DNA of 35,546 nucleotides. Source: an uncultured Prevotellaceae bacterium. Its GTDB lineage: Bacteria > Bacteroidota > Bacteroidia > Bacteroidales > Bacteroidaceae. The stretch spans positions 1-35,546 of the forward strand of contig CADBLU010000293.1 in NCBI GenBank assembly GCA_902795605.1, given 5' to 3'. A program made the position numbers and the translations under genes. The notes under the pieces are model-generated. The model searched no databases. It was not told the DNA's origin and saw only the letters and a list, made by a program, of their open reading frames with translations. Of the stretch, positions 10,751 to 22,500 are shown one piece after another; the stretch's first letter is position 1, and every line of letters begins with the position of its first letter.

Positions 10751-11376
10751 ATGGATATCAAGACATCAGAATTCACCATCAGCAGTCCCAACATAGAGGG
10801 ATGCCCGAAGGACTTCAGACCTGAATATGCCTTCATAGGCCGCTCCAACGTGGGGAAGTCGAGCCTCATCAACATGCTCTGCAACCACAAGGGACTGGCC
10901 AAGACATCATCGACGCCGGGCAAGACGCTCCTCATCAACCATTTCTTCATCAACCGTGAGTGGTATCTCGTCGACCTGCCAGGATACGGTTTCGCCAAAA
11001 GGTCGAAATCCATGCAGCAGAAGATACAAAACATGATCACCTCCTATCTCCTCATGAGACAGCAGCTGGCCAACGTCTTTGTGCTCATCGACATCAGGCA
11101 CTCACCCCAGGCCATCGACCGGCAATTCATCGACTGGCTCGGAGAGAGCGGAGTCCCCTTCTCCATCGTCTTCACCAAAGCCGACAAACTCTCGGCACTG
11201 AAAGTGCACGAAAACGTCAGCAGTTATATGGACTGCCTGCACGAGACATGGGAAGAACTGCCCCCGTACTTCGTCACCAGCAGCGAGAAAAAGACAGGAC
11301 GCGACGACATCCTCGCCTACATCGACAAAATCAATAAAGACATCGCGTCAAAGGCAACGACAGACAACAACCAGCA

Positions 11377-11380
<4 letters not shown>
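10751..11380 (+). CDS. engB: Ribosome biogenesis GTP-binding protein EngB (YihA/YsxC)
   Basis: An essential GTPase in most bacteria, acting in assembly of the large ribosomal subunit. The 209-residue protein has the complete GTPase set: G1 [10 protein letters not shown] with Lys36, G2 around SSTPGKT (residues 53–59), G3 DLPGYG (Asp75–Gly80), and G4 TKAD (residues 142–145), with [11 protein letters not shown] as the G5 region. GKT after TP is the family-specific segment of EngB. The ATG at 10751 gives the standard start. The stop overlaps the next start as ATGA, so the ABC-F gene is translationally coupled; both products act on ribosomes. Confidence 0.95.
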
Positions 11381-13149
<1,769 letters not shown>

Positions 13150-13253
13150 AGGAAAGACAGCTTGTATCCGCATGGCCGCCACAGAAATCATTAAAATCTG
13201 TTAAATCCTCTATTTATTCAACCCAAAATAGCAAGAAAATGGTTTTAAAACCG

Positions 13254-13261
13254 TAACTTTG
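13254..13261 (+). promoter_or_regulatory. Candidate rho promoter (-7 element)
   Basis: TAACTTTG followed by C matches the Bacteroidetes -7 consensus TAnnTTTG. It lies in the A/T-rich 183-bp gap before rho, 71 bp upstream of the ATG, leaving a leader of about 65 nt. No clear TTTG is seen 19–21 bp upstream. The leader is U-rich (TTTTCTTCTCTTG and so on); rho genes are autoregulated in other bacteria, but no specific leader structure is evident here. Confidence 0.55.
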
Positions 13262-13332
13262 CACTGCTTTTCAAATGATTCTGGATTTTCTTCTCTTGAA
13301 AGTCCGTTATTCAATCAATTTTCACCATTTTT

Positions 13333-15324
13333 ATGTATAGTAAAGACGATTTATTATCGAAAGATATCCCTGAATTGTTGGATATCGCCGAGAAATTGGG
13401 CGCTGAATACAAAGCTACCGACGATCAGGAAACCATCATATATGCCATCCTCGACCGGCAAGCCGACCTGGAGGGCAACAAGAATCCGGCCACGACCAAG
13501 CGCAAACGCGTGCGGATCACAAAGAAAGACACCGACCGCGTGTATAGCGTCACCGGCAGAGAGGGCGAAAACTTTGACTTGAAAAAGAAAGGCGGCGCAG
13601 AACCGGCACCGCAGCCTCTTTTCAACGATGATGTGGCTCCCCTCCCCGCTCCTGAGGAGACTCCCAAAGAAGAAGAAGAGAAAGAGAAGGAGAAAGCCAA
13701 GCCCGCCGCCAAGCGAGGACGCAAATCGAAGGCTGAGAAAGAAGCCATGGCCAAAGCTGCCGAGGAAGCCGCAAAAAAAGCAGCCGAAGAGGCTGAGGCA
13801 CAGGCACAGGCAGCCGAGGAGACCACACAACCGGAAGAGACGCTCCCCGAACAGCCTCAGGAATTTTCCGAAGAGGACATTGCCGTGCCCGAAGCCACTT
13901 TCGAGAGCACACCGCAGGAAGAGGAGGAAACCTCTGAGGGCACCGACCTGATCGCACAGTTGCAGGCCAAAGTGAGGGCACACAACGAGGCACAGGAAGA
14001 GAAGGCGCAGGCCATGCTCGACGGACTGTGGGAAGGCGACCCGGGCGACGGTACCGACTTCATCACCATCGTCGACCTGCCCATCGAAGACCAAGGCGCC
14101 ATGCCTACCTACGACATCTTCGACCAGCCCACACGCCCCGTGACTCAGCAGCAGAGTTTCCAGCCTCAGCCCAAGGAACAGCCGGGCCATGCCACCTACA
14201 ATTTCGACAACATCATCAATGCCAACGGTGTGCTCGAAATCATGCCCGACGGCTACGGATTCCTGCGCTCCAGCGACTACAACTATCTCTCCTCACCCGA
14301 TGATGTCTACGTCTCAGGCCAGCAAATCAAGCAATTCGGCCTCAAGACGGGCGACGTGGTGGAAGGCCAGGTGCGGCCGCCCCGCGACGGAGAGAAATAC
14401 TTCCCTCTCACGGGCGTGAGCAAAATCAACGGACGCGTGCCCTCCGAGATTCGCGATCGCATCCCCTTCGAGCATCTCACACCGCTCTTCCCCGATGAGA
14501 AATACAACCTCTGCGGCGACAGGCTCACCACCAACCTCTCCACACGCGTGGTGGACCTCTTCTCGCCGATCGGCAAAGGACAGCGCGCTCTTATCGTGGC
14601 ACAACCCAAGACTGGTAAGACCATCCTCATGAAGGATATCGCCAACGCCATCGCCGCCAACCACCCCGAAGCCTACCTGATGATGCTCCTCATCGATGAA
14701 AGACCTGAAGAGGTCACCGACATGGCACGCACCGTCAACGCAGAAGTCATCGCGTCTACCTTCGACGAGCCCGCCGAGCGCCACGTCAAGATCGCCGGCA
14801 TCGTGCTCGAGAAAGCCAAGCGCATGGTGGAGTGCGGCCACGACGTCGTCATCTTCCTCGACAGTATCACACGTCTGGCAAGAGCCTACAACACCGTGTC
14901 GCCGGCCAGCGGAAAAGTGCTCACCGGCGGTGTCGACGCCAATGCCCTGCAAAAACCCAAGCGATTCTTCGGAGCCGCACGCAATATCGAGGGCGGAGGC
15001 TCGCTCACCATCATCGCCACGGCACTCATCGACACCGGCTCAAAGATGGACGAGGTGATCTTCGAGGAGTTCAAGGGCACCGGCAACATGGAGCTGCAGC
15101 TCGACCGCACACTCTCCAACAAGCGCATCTTCCCGTCGGTCAACCTGGTGGCATCGAGCACACGCCGCGACGACCTGCTGCAGGACAAGACCACGCTCGA
15201 CCGCATGTGGATACTCAGAAAGTACATCTCCGACATGACTGCGGTGGAAGCCATGAACACCATCCACGACAGAATGCTCAGCACCCGTACCAATGAGGAA
15301 TTCCTCCTCACGATGAACTCATAA
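13333..15324 (+). CDS. rho: Transcription termination factor Rho with long charged N-terminal insert
   Basis: Hexameric RNA-dependent ATPase that ends transcription. At 663 residues it is far longer than E. coli Rho (419). Residues 1–~48 are the N-terminal helical Rho_N part ([12 protein letters not shown]-like). Residues ~60–290 are a low-complexity insert rich in Glu, Lys, Ala, Pro and Gln, predicted disordered. The RNA-binding cold-shock-like domain starts near residue 299 ([15 protein letters not shown]). The ATPase domain has Walker A PKTGKT (Lys429), [14 protein letters not shown], and the Q/R-loop region with [14 protein letters not shown]. Bacteroides thetaiotaomicron Rho is known to carry a disordered insert that drives phase separation; this protein has the same architecture. 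A stem-loop terminator follows within 20 bp. Confidence 0.96.
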   Translation: MYSKDDLLSKDIPELLDIAEKLGAEYKATDDQETIIYAILDRQADLEGNKNPATTKRKRVRITKKDTDRVYSVTGREGENFDLKKKGGAEPAPQPLFNDDVAPLPAPEETPKEEEEKEKEKAKPAAKRGRKSKAEKEAMAKAAEEAAKKAAEEAEAQAQAAEETTQPEETLPEQPQEFSEEDIAVPEATFESTPQEEEETSEGTDLIAQLQAKVRAHNEAQEEKAQAMLDGLWEGDPGDGTDFITIVDLPIEDQGAMPTYDIFDQPTRPVTQQQSFQPQPKEQPGHATYNFDNIINANGVLEIMPDGYGFLRSSDYNYLSSPDDVYVSGQQIKQFGLKTGDVVEGQVRPPRDGEKYFPLTGVSKINGRVPSEIRDRIPFEHLTPLFPDEKYNLCGDRLTTNLSTRVVDLFSPIGKGQRALIVAQPKTGKTILMKDIANAIAANHPEAYLMMLLIDERPEEVTDMARTVNAEVIASTFDEPAERHVKIAGIVLEKAKRMVECGHDVVIFLDSITRLARAYNTVSPASGKVLTGGVDANALQKPKRFFGAARNIEGGGSLTIIATALIDTGSKMDEVIFEEFKGTGNMELQLDRTLSNKRIFPSVNLVASSTRRDDLLQDKTTLDRMWILRKYISDMTAVEAMNTIHDRMLSTRTNEEFLLTMNS

Positions 15325-15341
15325 CAACTGACATACTGAAT

Positions 15342-15385
15342 GGGGCGCAACGACATGGGACTACCATGGTGCGCCCCGTTTTTTT
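15342..15385 (+). terminator. Intrinsic terminator of rho
   Basis: GGGGCGCA (15342–15349) pairs with TGCGCCCC (15370–15377); an inner CATGG/CCATG pair (15354–15358 with 15364–15368) extends the stem, and seven T follow at 15379–15385. It begins 18 bp after the rho stop. The T-run ends only 8 bp before the start of the next gene. Confidence 0.85.
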
Positions 15386-15393
15386 ACCCGTAT

Positions 15394-16323
15394 ATGACAA
15401 AACACCACATCACACTCCTGCTCACACTCATCACCGTCACGCTGCTCGCCGCATGCGGTTTCTCCCCCAAAAAGGAGAAGGAGAAACTCAGGATAGAGAA
15501 AGCGGCCCTCGAGCGCAAAGACTCGCTCGCATGGAAGATGGCGGTCACTCCCACTCTCGACTGCCTGCCTGTCTTCATCGCCGCCGACAGGGGAATCTTC
15601 GAGCAACTCGGACTCGACGTGAGCCTCAAGGAGAAAATGGCTCAGATGGACTGCGAGGAGGCGCTCTCCCGACGGCAGGTGGAAAGCGCCGTCAGCGACC
15701 TCATGCGCACTGAGAGGCTGCGCCGGCAGGGCGTCAACATCGACTATATCACCGCCACCAACACCTACTGGCAGATGCTGGGCAACAGGAAGGGACGCAT
15801 CAAGGACATCAAGAACCTCGGCGACAAGATGGTGGCCATGTCACGCTATTCGGCCACCGACTATCTCGCCACTCTCGCCATCGACAGCGTGAAACCGGAA
15901 AATCCCGTCTTCCGCATCCAGGTCAACGACGTTGAGGTGCGGTTGATGATGCTCCTCAACAATGAGATGGACGCCGCCATGCTCACCGAGCCGCAGGCCA
16001 CCACGGCACGCAACAACAAGCACCCGGTGCTGATGGACTCACGCCACAAGGACATACGTCTCGGAGTCATCGCCTACCGCAAGGACATGGTGGCCGACAG
16101 CTATCGCAAAGGACAGTACGACAAGTTCGTAGAAGCCTACAACAGGGCCTGCGACTCCATCAACGAAAGAGGACTTGCCCACTATGCCGACATCATCATG
16201 GCTCGGTGCCATACCGACAAAGCCACCGTCAAGGCTCTGCCCCAACTGCAATTCCCTCACGCCACACCTCCAAGACCTAAAGACATCGAGCGAACGAAAA
16301 ACGTCAAATGGCGCACCAGTTGA
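15394..16323 (+). CDS. Substrate-binding lipoprotein of ABC transporter type (NMT1/SsuA/TauA-like)
   Basis: A 309-residue periplasmic-binding-protein fold lipoprotein. The signal peptide of ~20 residues ends in a clear lipobox LLAAC with the lipidated Cys21. The mature part begins AWKMAVTPTLDCLPVFIAADRGIF-like sequence (motif TPTLDCLPVFIA) and continues FEQLGLDVSL, the pattern at the start of NMT1/THI5 and nitrate/sulfonate/taurine-binding proteins. The ligand cannot be read. The frame is open 54 bp further upstream, but that stretch is the rho terminator, so the ATG at 15394, next to the signal peptide, is chosen. No permease or ATPase gene adjoins it; it may work with a transporter elsewhere or have a non-transport role. 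The next gene follows by 18 bp. Confidence 0.8.
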   Translation: MTKHHITLLLTLITVTLLAACGFSPKKEKEKLRIEKAALERKDSLAWKMAVTPTLDCLPVFIAADRGIFEQLGLDVSLKEKMAQMDCEEALSRRQVESAVSDLMRTERLRRQGVNIDYITATNTYWQMLGNRKGRIKDIKNLGDKMVAMSRYSATDYLATLAIDSVKPENPVFRIQVNDVEVRLMMLLNNEMDAAMLTEPQATTARNNKHPVLMDSRHKDIRLGVIAYRKDMVADSYRKGQYDKFVEAYNRACDSINERGLAHYADIIMARCHTDKATVKALPQLQFPHATPPRPKDIERTKNVKWRTS

Positions 16324-16341
16324 CCATCCCACCTATATATC

Positions 16342-18516
16342 ATGGATAAAAACGACATCCTCAACACCAAGAAATGCCTCATCGGCAAGAACCTCGGAGG
16401 CGCTCTTGAAGCCATACAACCGTTGCTGCACGACAACACCTACGTCAGCCTGCATGAGCGGATCAGCAAACTCACCGACGACTACCAGCTCATGCTCAAC
16501 TATATGCGCAACGGATATCCCGACCCCGCAAGGGCCGTGGTATACCGCTCTACACTGCGCAAACTCGACCGCGTCACCAACGAGGCCTTGCTGCTCTTCC
16601 GCACCCAGAAAGACAGCAGAGTCAGCAGGTTCGCTCTCCGGAACGCCTACTTCCAGATGACGTATCCCGACATCAGGCAGCACCTCGAGGACTATGTGAG
16701 CGAGGCGGCACTGCTGCAACTCGAGGGACAGGGCGACGACAATCGCAGGCGCAAGCTCTATCAGGACCACCACCAACTCATGAGCGCCCTCTTCGACAGC
16801 GTCTGCTTCTCACGCCAATGGCATGCCGACGACAGGGAGTTTTTTGTGAGCCTCATCCTCTCGCCGGCCACCGACCCTGTGGATGCCGCTCTCTTGGTGA
16901 GCGCCATCACACTCTCATCCATCACCTACTTCGACTCCCACAAATACAACGCACTGGCCACCATCTACAGGCAGACCACCGAGGAGGACATCAGGCAGAG
17001 GGCACTCGTGGGATGGGCACTCACCACCACACGCACCCACGCCCTCTATCCCGAGGCCGGCCAACTGGCAGCAGAGATGATGGCCGATGAAGCCACCGCC
17101 ACACAACTCTCTGAGATGCAGATGCAGATGTTCTTCTGTATCAACGCCGAGCGCGACAACGACAAAATCAAGCGCGACATCATGCCCAACCTGATGAAGA
17201 ACAACGGGTTTAACATCACGCGGCATGGCATCGAGGAGAAAGAAGACGACCCCATGCAGGACATCCTCGACCCCGAGGCCAGCGACAGGGCGATGGAGGA
17301 ACTGGAAAGCTCATTCCAACGAATGCGGGAGATGCAACTCAACGGCAGCGACATCTATTTCGGAGGATTCTCACAGATGAAGCGATACCCCTTCTTCTAC
17401 ACACTCTCCAACTGGTTCTGCCCCTTCTATGCCGAGCATCCCGACCTGGAGCCGACAACCGCCAAACTGCAGGGAAGCAAATTGCTGCAGATACTCTCAG
17501 ACAACGGACCTTTCTGCGACAGCGACAAATTCTCTTTTGCTCTCGCACTGGCCACCGTTATCGACAAGATTCCCGAAAACGTCAAGTCGATGATTAACGA
17601 CGGCGCCGCCTTCGGCCCCATCGCCGACGAAGAGACACTCTCATCGCCCACCAACATCCGGCTGATGTACCTGCAAGACCTCTACCGCTTCTTCCGCATC
17701 AGCGACCAACGGGTGTGCTTCTATAATCCTTTCGGCGAGAAAGACAGCGTCGCCGCACTCTTCCTGTGCAGCGACATCCTCAAAAGCCACGCCGGCGACC
17801 AACTGCTGTTGAGGACCGGCAATTTCCTGCTCAAACGCGGAGAATTCACAGCACTCAAGAAACTCATCCCGGCTATCCACGACACGGCATCGCCCCAAAA
17901 AGGTGTGATGCAAGGTTATTGTTATCTGTATGACGGTCTCTACACAGAGGCGACCGATGAGTTCAGAGAGACACTCATGATTGCCCCGCAGAGCCGGAGT
18001 GCGCTCAGCGGCCTCGCCCGCGCGGCCATGCTGTCGGGACAGTTCGACGAGGCAGAGCATGCCTATGCCCAACTCGCCCTCATCCATCCGGAAAAGAAAA
18101 ACTATGCGCTCAACCGCTGCATCGCACTGATAAAAGGCGGCAGGGCATCTGAAGCTGTCGCACCACTCTATCAACTCGACTACGAACAGCCAGAGAAGCC
18201 CGAGATCATGCGGGTGCTGGCATGGTGCCTGCTCGTTTGCCAGCGCGTCGCCCAGGCAAAAAAGATGTATGAGCGACTCATCGACCTCGCACCCGAAAAC
18301 GAGGACTATCTCAACTACGGCTACTGCCAATGGATTGAGGGCGACATCTCTCAGGTCATCACCCTGTTCACACAATTCCTCGACCATTCAGGGGCAGCGC
18401 CCGAGAAACTGGCCGAGGAATTGGAGAAAGACAAAGAAGTACTCTTAACCAACGGCATCAACGAGAGCGACATCTTCATGATGCTCGACATCGTGCGCCG
18501 CGAAAGAGAAGAGTAG
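16342..18516 (+). CDS. TPR-like repeat protein of unknown function
   Basis: A 724-residue, probably cytoplasmic protein: no signal peptide or membrane helix is visible. The C-terminal third (from about residue 490) reads as helical repeats of tetratricopeptide type, e.g. ALSGLARAAMLSGQFDEAEHAYAQL-like helices (short signature QFDEAEHAYAQL), RVLAWCLLVCQRVAQAKKMY and EDYLNYGYCQW. The N-terminal two thirds are also alpha-helical but I recognise no family there; an acidic stretch EEKEDDPMQD near residue 300 looks like a linker. It lies 18 bp after the substrate-binding lipoprotein and probably shares its transcript. It faces the next gene tail to tail with only 16 bp between stops. No catalytic motif was found; a scaffold role is the only reasonable inference. 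Confidence 0.75.
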   Translation: MDKNDILNTKKCLIGKNLGGALEAIQPLLHDNTYVSLHERISKLTDDYQLMLNYMRNGYPDPARAVVYRSTLRKLDRVTNEALLLFRTQKDSRVSRFALRNAYFQMTYPDIRQHLEDYVSEAALLQLEGQGDDNRRRKLYQDHHQLMSALFDSVCFSRQWHADDREFFVSLILSPATDPVDAALLVSAITLSSITYFDSHKYNALATIYRQTTEEDIRQRALVGWALTTTRTHALYPEAGQLAAEMMADEATATQLSEMQMQMFFCINAERDNDKIKRDIMPNLMKNNGFNITRHGIEEKEDDPMQDILDPEASDRAMEELESSFQRMREMQLNGSDIYFGGFSQMKRYPFFYTLSNWFCPFYAEHPDLEPTTAKLQGSKLLQILSDNGPFCDSDKFSFALALATVIDKIPENVKSMINDGAAFGPIADEETLSSPTNIRLMYLQDLYRFFRISDQRVCFYNPFGEKDSVAALFLCSDILKSHAGDQLLLRTGNFLLKRGEFTALKKLIPAIHDTASPQKGVMQGYCYLYDGLYTEATDEFRETLMIAPQSRSALSGLARAAMLSGQFDEAEHAYAQLALIHPEKKNYALNRCIALIKGGRASEAVAPLYQLDYEQPEKPEIMRVLAWCLLVCQRVAQAKKMYERLIDLAPENEDYLNYGYCQWIEGDISQVITLFTQFLDHSGAAPEKLAEELEKDKEVLLTNGINESDIFMMLDIVRREREE

Positions 18517-18532
18517 AGTCTGCCGACTATTT

Positions 18533-19426
18533 TCAGCGGCGGGAATCAGAGCCGAAACTGCGACGAGGCCTGTCCGTCTGGGTGGGGCGCTGGCCGTTGC
18601 TCGGCATTGTGGTGCTGGGACGCCGGCTGTTGTCGGGAGCAGCGACACCGGGACGCGGACCACGACCGGAATTGAAACTACCCTGTCCGGGACGCTGACC
18701 GTTGTTGGGCGTATAGCTGCCCTGTCCGGGACGCTGACCATTATTGGGCGTATAGTTGCCCTGTCCGGGGCGCTGACCGTTATTGGGCGTATAACTGCCC
18801 TGACCGGGACGCTGACCATTATTGGGCGTATAACTGCCCTGACCATGGCGCGGCTGCGGCACCCCCTGCCCCATTCGCTGGCCGTTGCCGTTTACCATCC
18901 CATTTCTTGGCCTGCCAACAGGAACCGGTGCATGATGTCCCGTCGGACGGGTATTGTGGGAGGGAGCGAAGTAATTGCGCCCCTGATAAAAGCTGACTCT
19001 TCCCACATTGCGGCCACCGCGATAGGAACCCCAAGCCAAAGGCCTGGAATAGTAGAAGAAGTGCCGATTGGGATAGCGGCCATAGATGGCGAGACTCCAG
19101 GCACCTCTCACCCAGTTGAGAGGACGGTAGAAATAGTTGGTGTCTAGGAAAATCTGATACTGGAAAGTGCTCAGCACAAACCTAAGGTCGGCATTCCGAC
19201 GTTCCCAGTAGATGCTATAGAGGTCGCGGCTGCGATTGACGTTGAGCAGATAGTCGAGGTTGATCTCATAAACCGCCTCCATCTGCTCTGCCGAGAGATT
19301 GAGCTCATAGGCCATCTTGTCGGTCAGGTAGAGGGCCTCACTCCTTGCCTCATCATAACTCAAGGCACTGGCGTTCAAAGTAACGACCATGAACGCGAAA
19401 AATGCGAAGATACAACGTTTCATCAT
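18533..19426 (-). CDS. Secreted protein with C-terminal 13-residue tandem repeats
   Basis: A 297-residue protein with a signal peptide (cleavage likely after LNASA, residue ~21). Residues ~22–150 are rich in Tyr, Trp and Arg and include LNLSAEQMEAVYEIN, which faintly recalls the LTxxQ helices of Spy/CpxP-type periplasmic proteins, though this is not a firm assignment. Residues ~195–250 are about four copies of a 13-residue unit, GQGSYTPNNGQRP, followed by a degenerate Arg/Pro/Ser tail to the end. The tail is basic and likely disordered. Start is the first of two adjacent ATGs (19426; 19423 is the other). A good Bacteroidetes promoter lies ~100 bp upstream. It converges on the TPR gene. Function unknown. 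Confidence 0.75.
   Translation of the reverse strand: MMKRCIFAFFAFMVVTLNASALSYDEARSEALYLTDKMAYELNLSAEQMEAVYEINLDYLLNVNRSRDLYSIYWERRNADLRFVLSTFQYQIFLDTNYFYRPLNWVRGAWSLAIYGRYPNRHFFYYSRPLAWGSYRGGRNVGRVSFYQGRNYFAPSHNTRPTGHHAPVPVGRPRNGMVNGNGQRMGQGVPQPRHGQGSYTPNNGQRPGQGSYTPNNGQRPGQGNYTPNNGQRPGQGSYTPNNGQRPGQGSFNSGRGPRPGVAAPDNSRRPSTTMPSNGQRPTQTDRPRRSFGSDSRR
18681..18836 (-). repeat. Four tandem 39-bp units inside the secreted-protein gene
   Basis: Units run 18681–18719, 18720–18758, 18759–18797 and 18798–18836. They differ from one another at only a few positions (for example GTTGTTGGG versus ATTATTGGG). The period is a multiple of three and encodes the 13-residue unit GQGSYTPNNGQRP, so copy-number changes would keep the frame. 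A partial fifth unit continues on each side. Confidence 0.93.
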
Positions 19427-19526
19427 TTTCTTATCGATTGTTTAAGGTTTGTCCTACCATAGTGTCTTTCCGTGACGGTTCCGCTTCCGTCCGTCTGCGA
19501 TTGAGTCTACAGACTCGTTTTCGCCG

Positions 19527-19557
19527 CTAAGATAGCAAAAAAACATGGTTCGGCAAA
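19527..19557 (-). promoter_or_regulatory. Promoter of the repeat-containing secreted protein
   Basis: On the minus strand TTTG (19557–19554), a 19-bp spacer, and TATCTTAG (19534–19527) match the Bacteroidetes -33/-7 pair TTTG–N19–TAnnTTTG with one mismatch in the -7. Transcription would begin near 19520, giving a leader of ~95 nt; a small GAGTCT-AC-AGACTC hairpin (19503–19516) sits at the very start of that leader. Confidence 0.65.
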
Positions 19558-19577
19558 ACTTTTTCACTTTTTTGAAA

Positions 19578-22500
19578 TCAATTTGACGGTTCGAGTATCA
19601 TTTTGACGATAAGTGTAATGTCGGTGACGTTCACCTCACCGTCTTCATTGACATCGGCATTCTTAAGGCAGATAATCTCCGTGTTGCCATTGATCATGTA
19701 GTCTACAGCCACGGTGATGTCGGTCGCACTCACTCCACCGTCGCCATTGGCATCGCCTAAGACGAATCCCTTGCCAAGGTAGAAGAGTTGCCAATTGTCC
19801 CAAAGCGTCCAGTCGTAATCGAGCAGCGCTTCTTTCTTCAAGCCAATCACGAGTTTCCCGTCCGAGCCCACTTTGGCCTCTACGGTGTTGCCAGAATAGA
19901 GCAGGCTGGTGCCGTCTGCGTTGGTGGTGCGGAAGGCTTCGTCACCGGCGGTAGTCGTGTTGGGTACAGCCCGTTTGCCACCCTCATCGCAGTAGACCCA
20001 TCCGTCGGAGAGGGTTTCTGTCACGAGGGCTTCGGAGGCAAGTCGTTTCAGTGGCTTACTCACAACGTCGTCACCGGCAACGGCATACAGCAACGCATTG
20101 TTGTCGGCAGTCGGGTCAGCGCTGTAAGAGAGATCGTCATTAAAATATGAGCCGGCACGGTAGAAGCCTTGCACGACGACACGATAGATTCCCTCGGGCA
20201 GTCCGGTGAGTTCCTGGTAGTAGTCGAAATTGGTATTGTAATTCTCTGTATTCTTCGAGGAAGCATTGACTACGGCATCTCCTGACCAGCCATGGTTGTC
20301 GCCATTGTCATAGGCCGGATTGATGATGATACTGGTGCATTCCACCGGATTGGCGACGGTGGCGGAAGCCATGTCTTGGGGGATACCCAGACGGTGGACC
20401 ATCGTGATGATGTCTTCCATGAGACCTTCCACATCACTGTCGGCATAAGTGTGGTTGGCGATTCCCTCTGTGACAGAGGTAATCAGCGCGTTGGCTTCAG
20501 CCACGATATCGTCGGAGGCGACAGCATTCTCAATGGCACTGGCCAGTTCATTATTGGCTTCCACAAGTTGGACGAAGACGGCCTTCGATTCGCTCACCGG
20601 TTCTTTCAAGTCATAGAGTTGCATCAAGGCGTTGAACATCGCCTCACCATCCTCACCGTCCACCACGGCCTTACCCTCATTGATGGCGTCTTGAAGTGCG
20701 GTTGCCATATCGCTACCCATGGCTATGTTCAGTTCATTCTCTGCCTCGGCGATGGCCTGCTCGAGAACAGGTCTCACCACGTCGGCCTTAAAACCGCAGA
20801 AAGTAAGTTTGAAATTGTCCCAAATCGACCAACTGTCACCCAACTGGTTGGAGGAACCTTTCACACCGATGCGTATCTCGTCGCCGTCATTGTAGACAAG
20901 GCCGTATGCGGACTGTGTATACATGCCGGTACTGAAGGCGATGGAGCTACTTGTCATACTGTTGGGGAAATAGATAGGAGTTCCGTTGGGAAGAGCCTGT
21001 TGCTCATGGTCATAGTTGTAGAACTCTTCATCATAGACCTTCATGTCATAGACATTGGTAAATGGAGTGATATTGTTGTTCAGATAGATGAAGACCGGAC
21101 AGGTTTCCTTCGTCGTGTATTGCTCGCCGTCGAGGTAAGCTTGATAGTTGTTGCGGCCATAGCGGTAGAAACCTTGCACGGAGACGCGGTACACACCTTT
21201 CGGGAGGTTCTTCACAATCTGGTAGATATCGAAGTTGGCATTGTTCCACGACTCAAAGCATGGATTTTCCTCCAGGCCGTCGGCTCTTACGTTACCGCCA
21301 AATGCGGCTTCTTTTGTCCAGCCGTTTTCATAGTCAGTGAAATTGGGGTTCACCAACAGGCTGGTCATGTCGATATCTTCGCCGGAAGGATGGTGGTACA
21401 CCTCGTCTATCATGGCTGTCACCCTGGCGATTTCGTCCACCAGTTCCTCGTTGGGAGCGGTACGGGCTTCTAACAAGGCCACATAGTCGGTTTCGGCCCA
21501 CTGACTGCATTGGTCGCGATAGAGTTCCAGGTAGTCGGTGTCGGCAGCAGTCTCCATGGCCAGGGACTGAAGACTGGAGAGTTGTCTCCAAAGGTCCAGA
21601 TTCTCCTTCAGGACGGAGATGGCAGACTGACAGGCAGTGATGGCGGCATAGACTTCTTCCAGGGTTGTCGCTTCCTGGAGTGCGCCGATGGCTTCTTCAT
21701 AGGCCGAGAAGTAATCATTTGTATAGACGGCACCTGTCACGTCGACCGTCTCAAGTTTCTCAAGACATGAGTTCTTATAAAACGTTACGGCATCACTACC
21801 GGCACCGTAGTAGATAAGTGCGAAATCATCAAACATGCTCCAGTCGCCGGTGACGGTCGTGCTCTTGCGTGCGCCAATCCTCAAATGGCCGTCGGTCACG
21901 GCGATGAGCACCTCGTTGTCATTGCAGTAGCCTGCTTTAAAAAATGCGTCTGCCGCTGGCATATCGTTTGGAATCCAATAGGTGACATTGGATTCCTCAT
22001 CGGTGGCTGAGAGCCAAGAGCCTTCGGGAAGTGAGGAGGTCAGGCGTGCCGAGAAGGGTGAGGATATACTGGTCTCAACCTCATTGTCTGATGTGGAGGC
22101 ATATAGCTTGGCGTATCTCGACTCTTCGTTCCCAGCTTTGAAATTCTTGTAAGCAGGTTCAACATTGCCGGCGCGGTAGAACGTATTGGCACTGAACTTG
22201 TAGACACCCTCTGGGAGACCTATAAGATCCTGGTAAATATCATAGTTCTTGTTATACTGCTCGGCATTCTCTTGAGGTCTATAATGTTCCCAAGAAGTAC
22301 CCGACCATCCTGTATAGACGTTGCCGTCGAAGGAGGGGTTCTTGATGAAGTAACTGGTCACATCGAGTGGGTTTTCTACGGTGGCGTCGAGGAAGCTGGC
22401 AGAGGAGCGGAACCATCCGCCCTTCCACAAGAAACCGCTAGCAGAAACGGTTGCTTCACCGAAGTCAAAGTCGTCGGGAACGATAATCATACAGGGGGCT

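Noticed and set aside
18681-18836. CRISPR array
   Set aside because: The 39-bp units are directly adjacent with no spacers and encode an in-frame peptide repeat.
19561-19577. Terminator hairpin (TTTCA/TGAAA) after the large surface-protein gene
   Set aside because: The stem is only five A/T pairs, part of it overlaps the stop region, and it is too weak to support.
20292-21473. Reading frame of 393 residues opposite the large surface protein
   Set aside because: The minus-strand protein has a signal peptide, repeats and recognised domains; this one has none.
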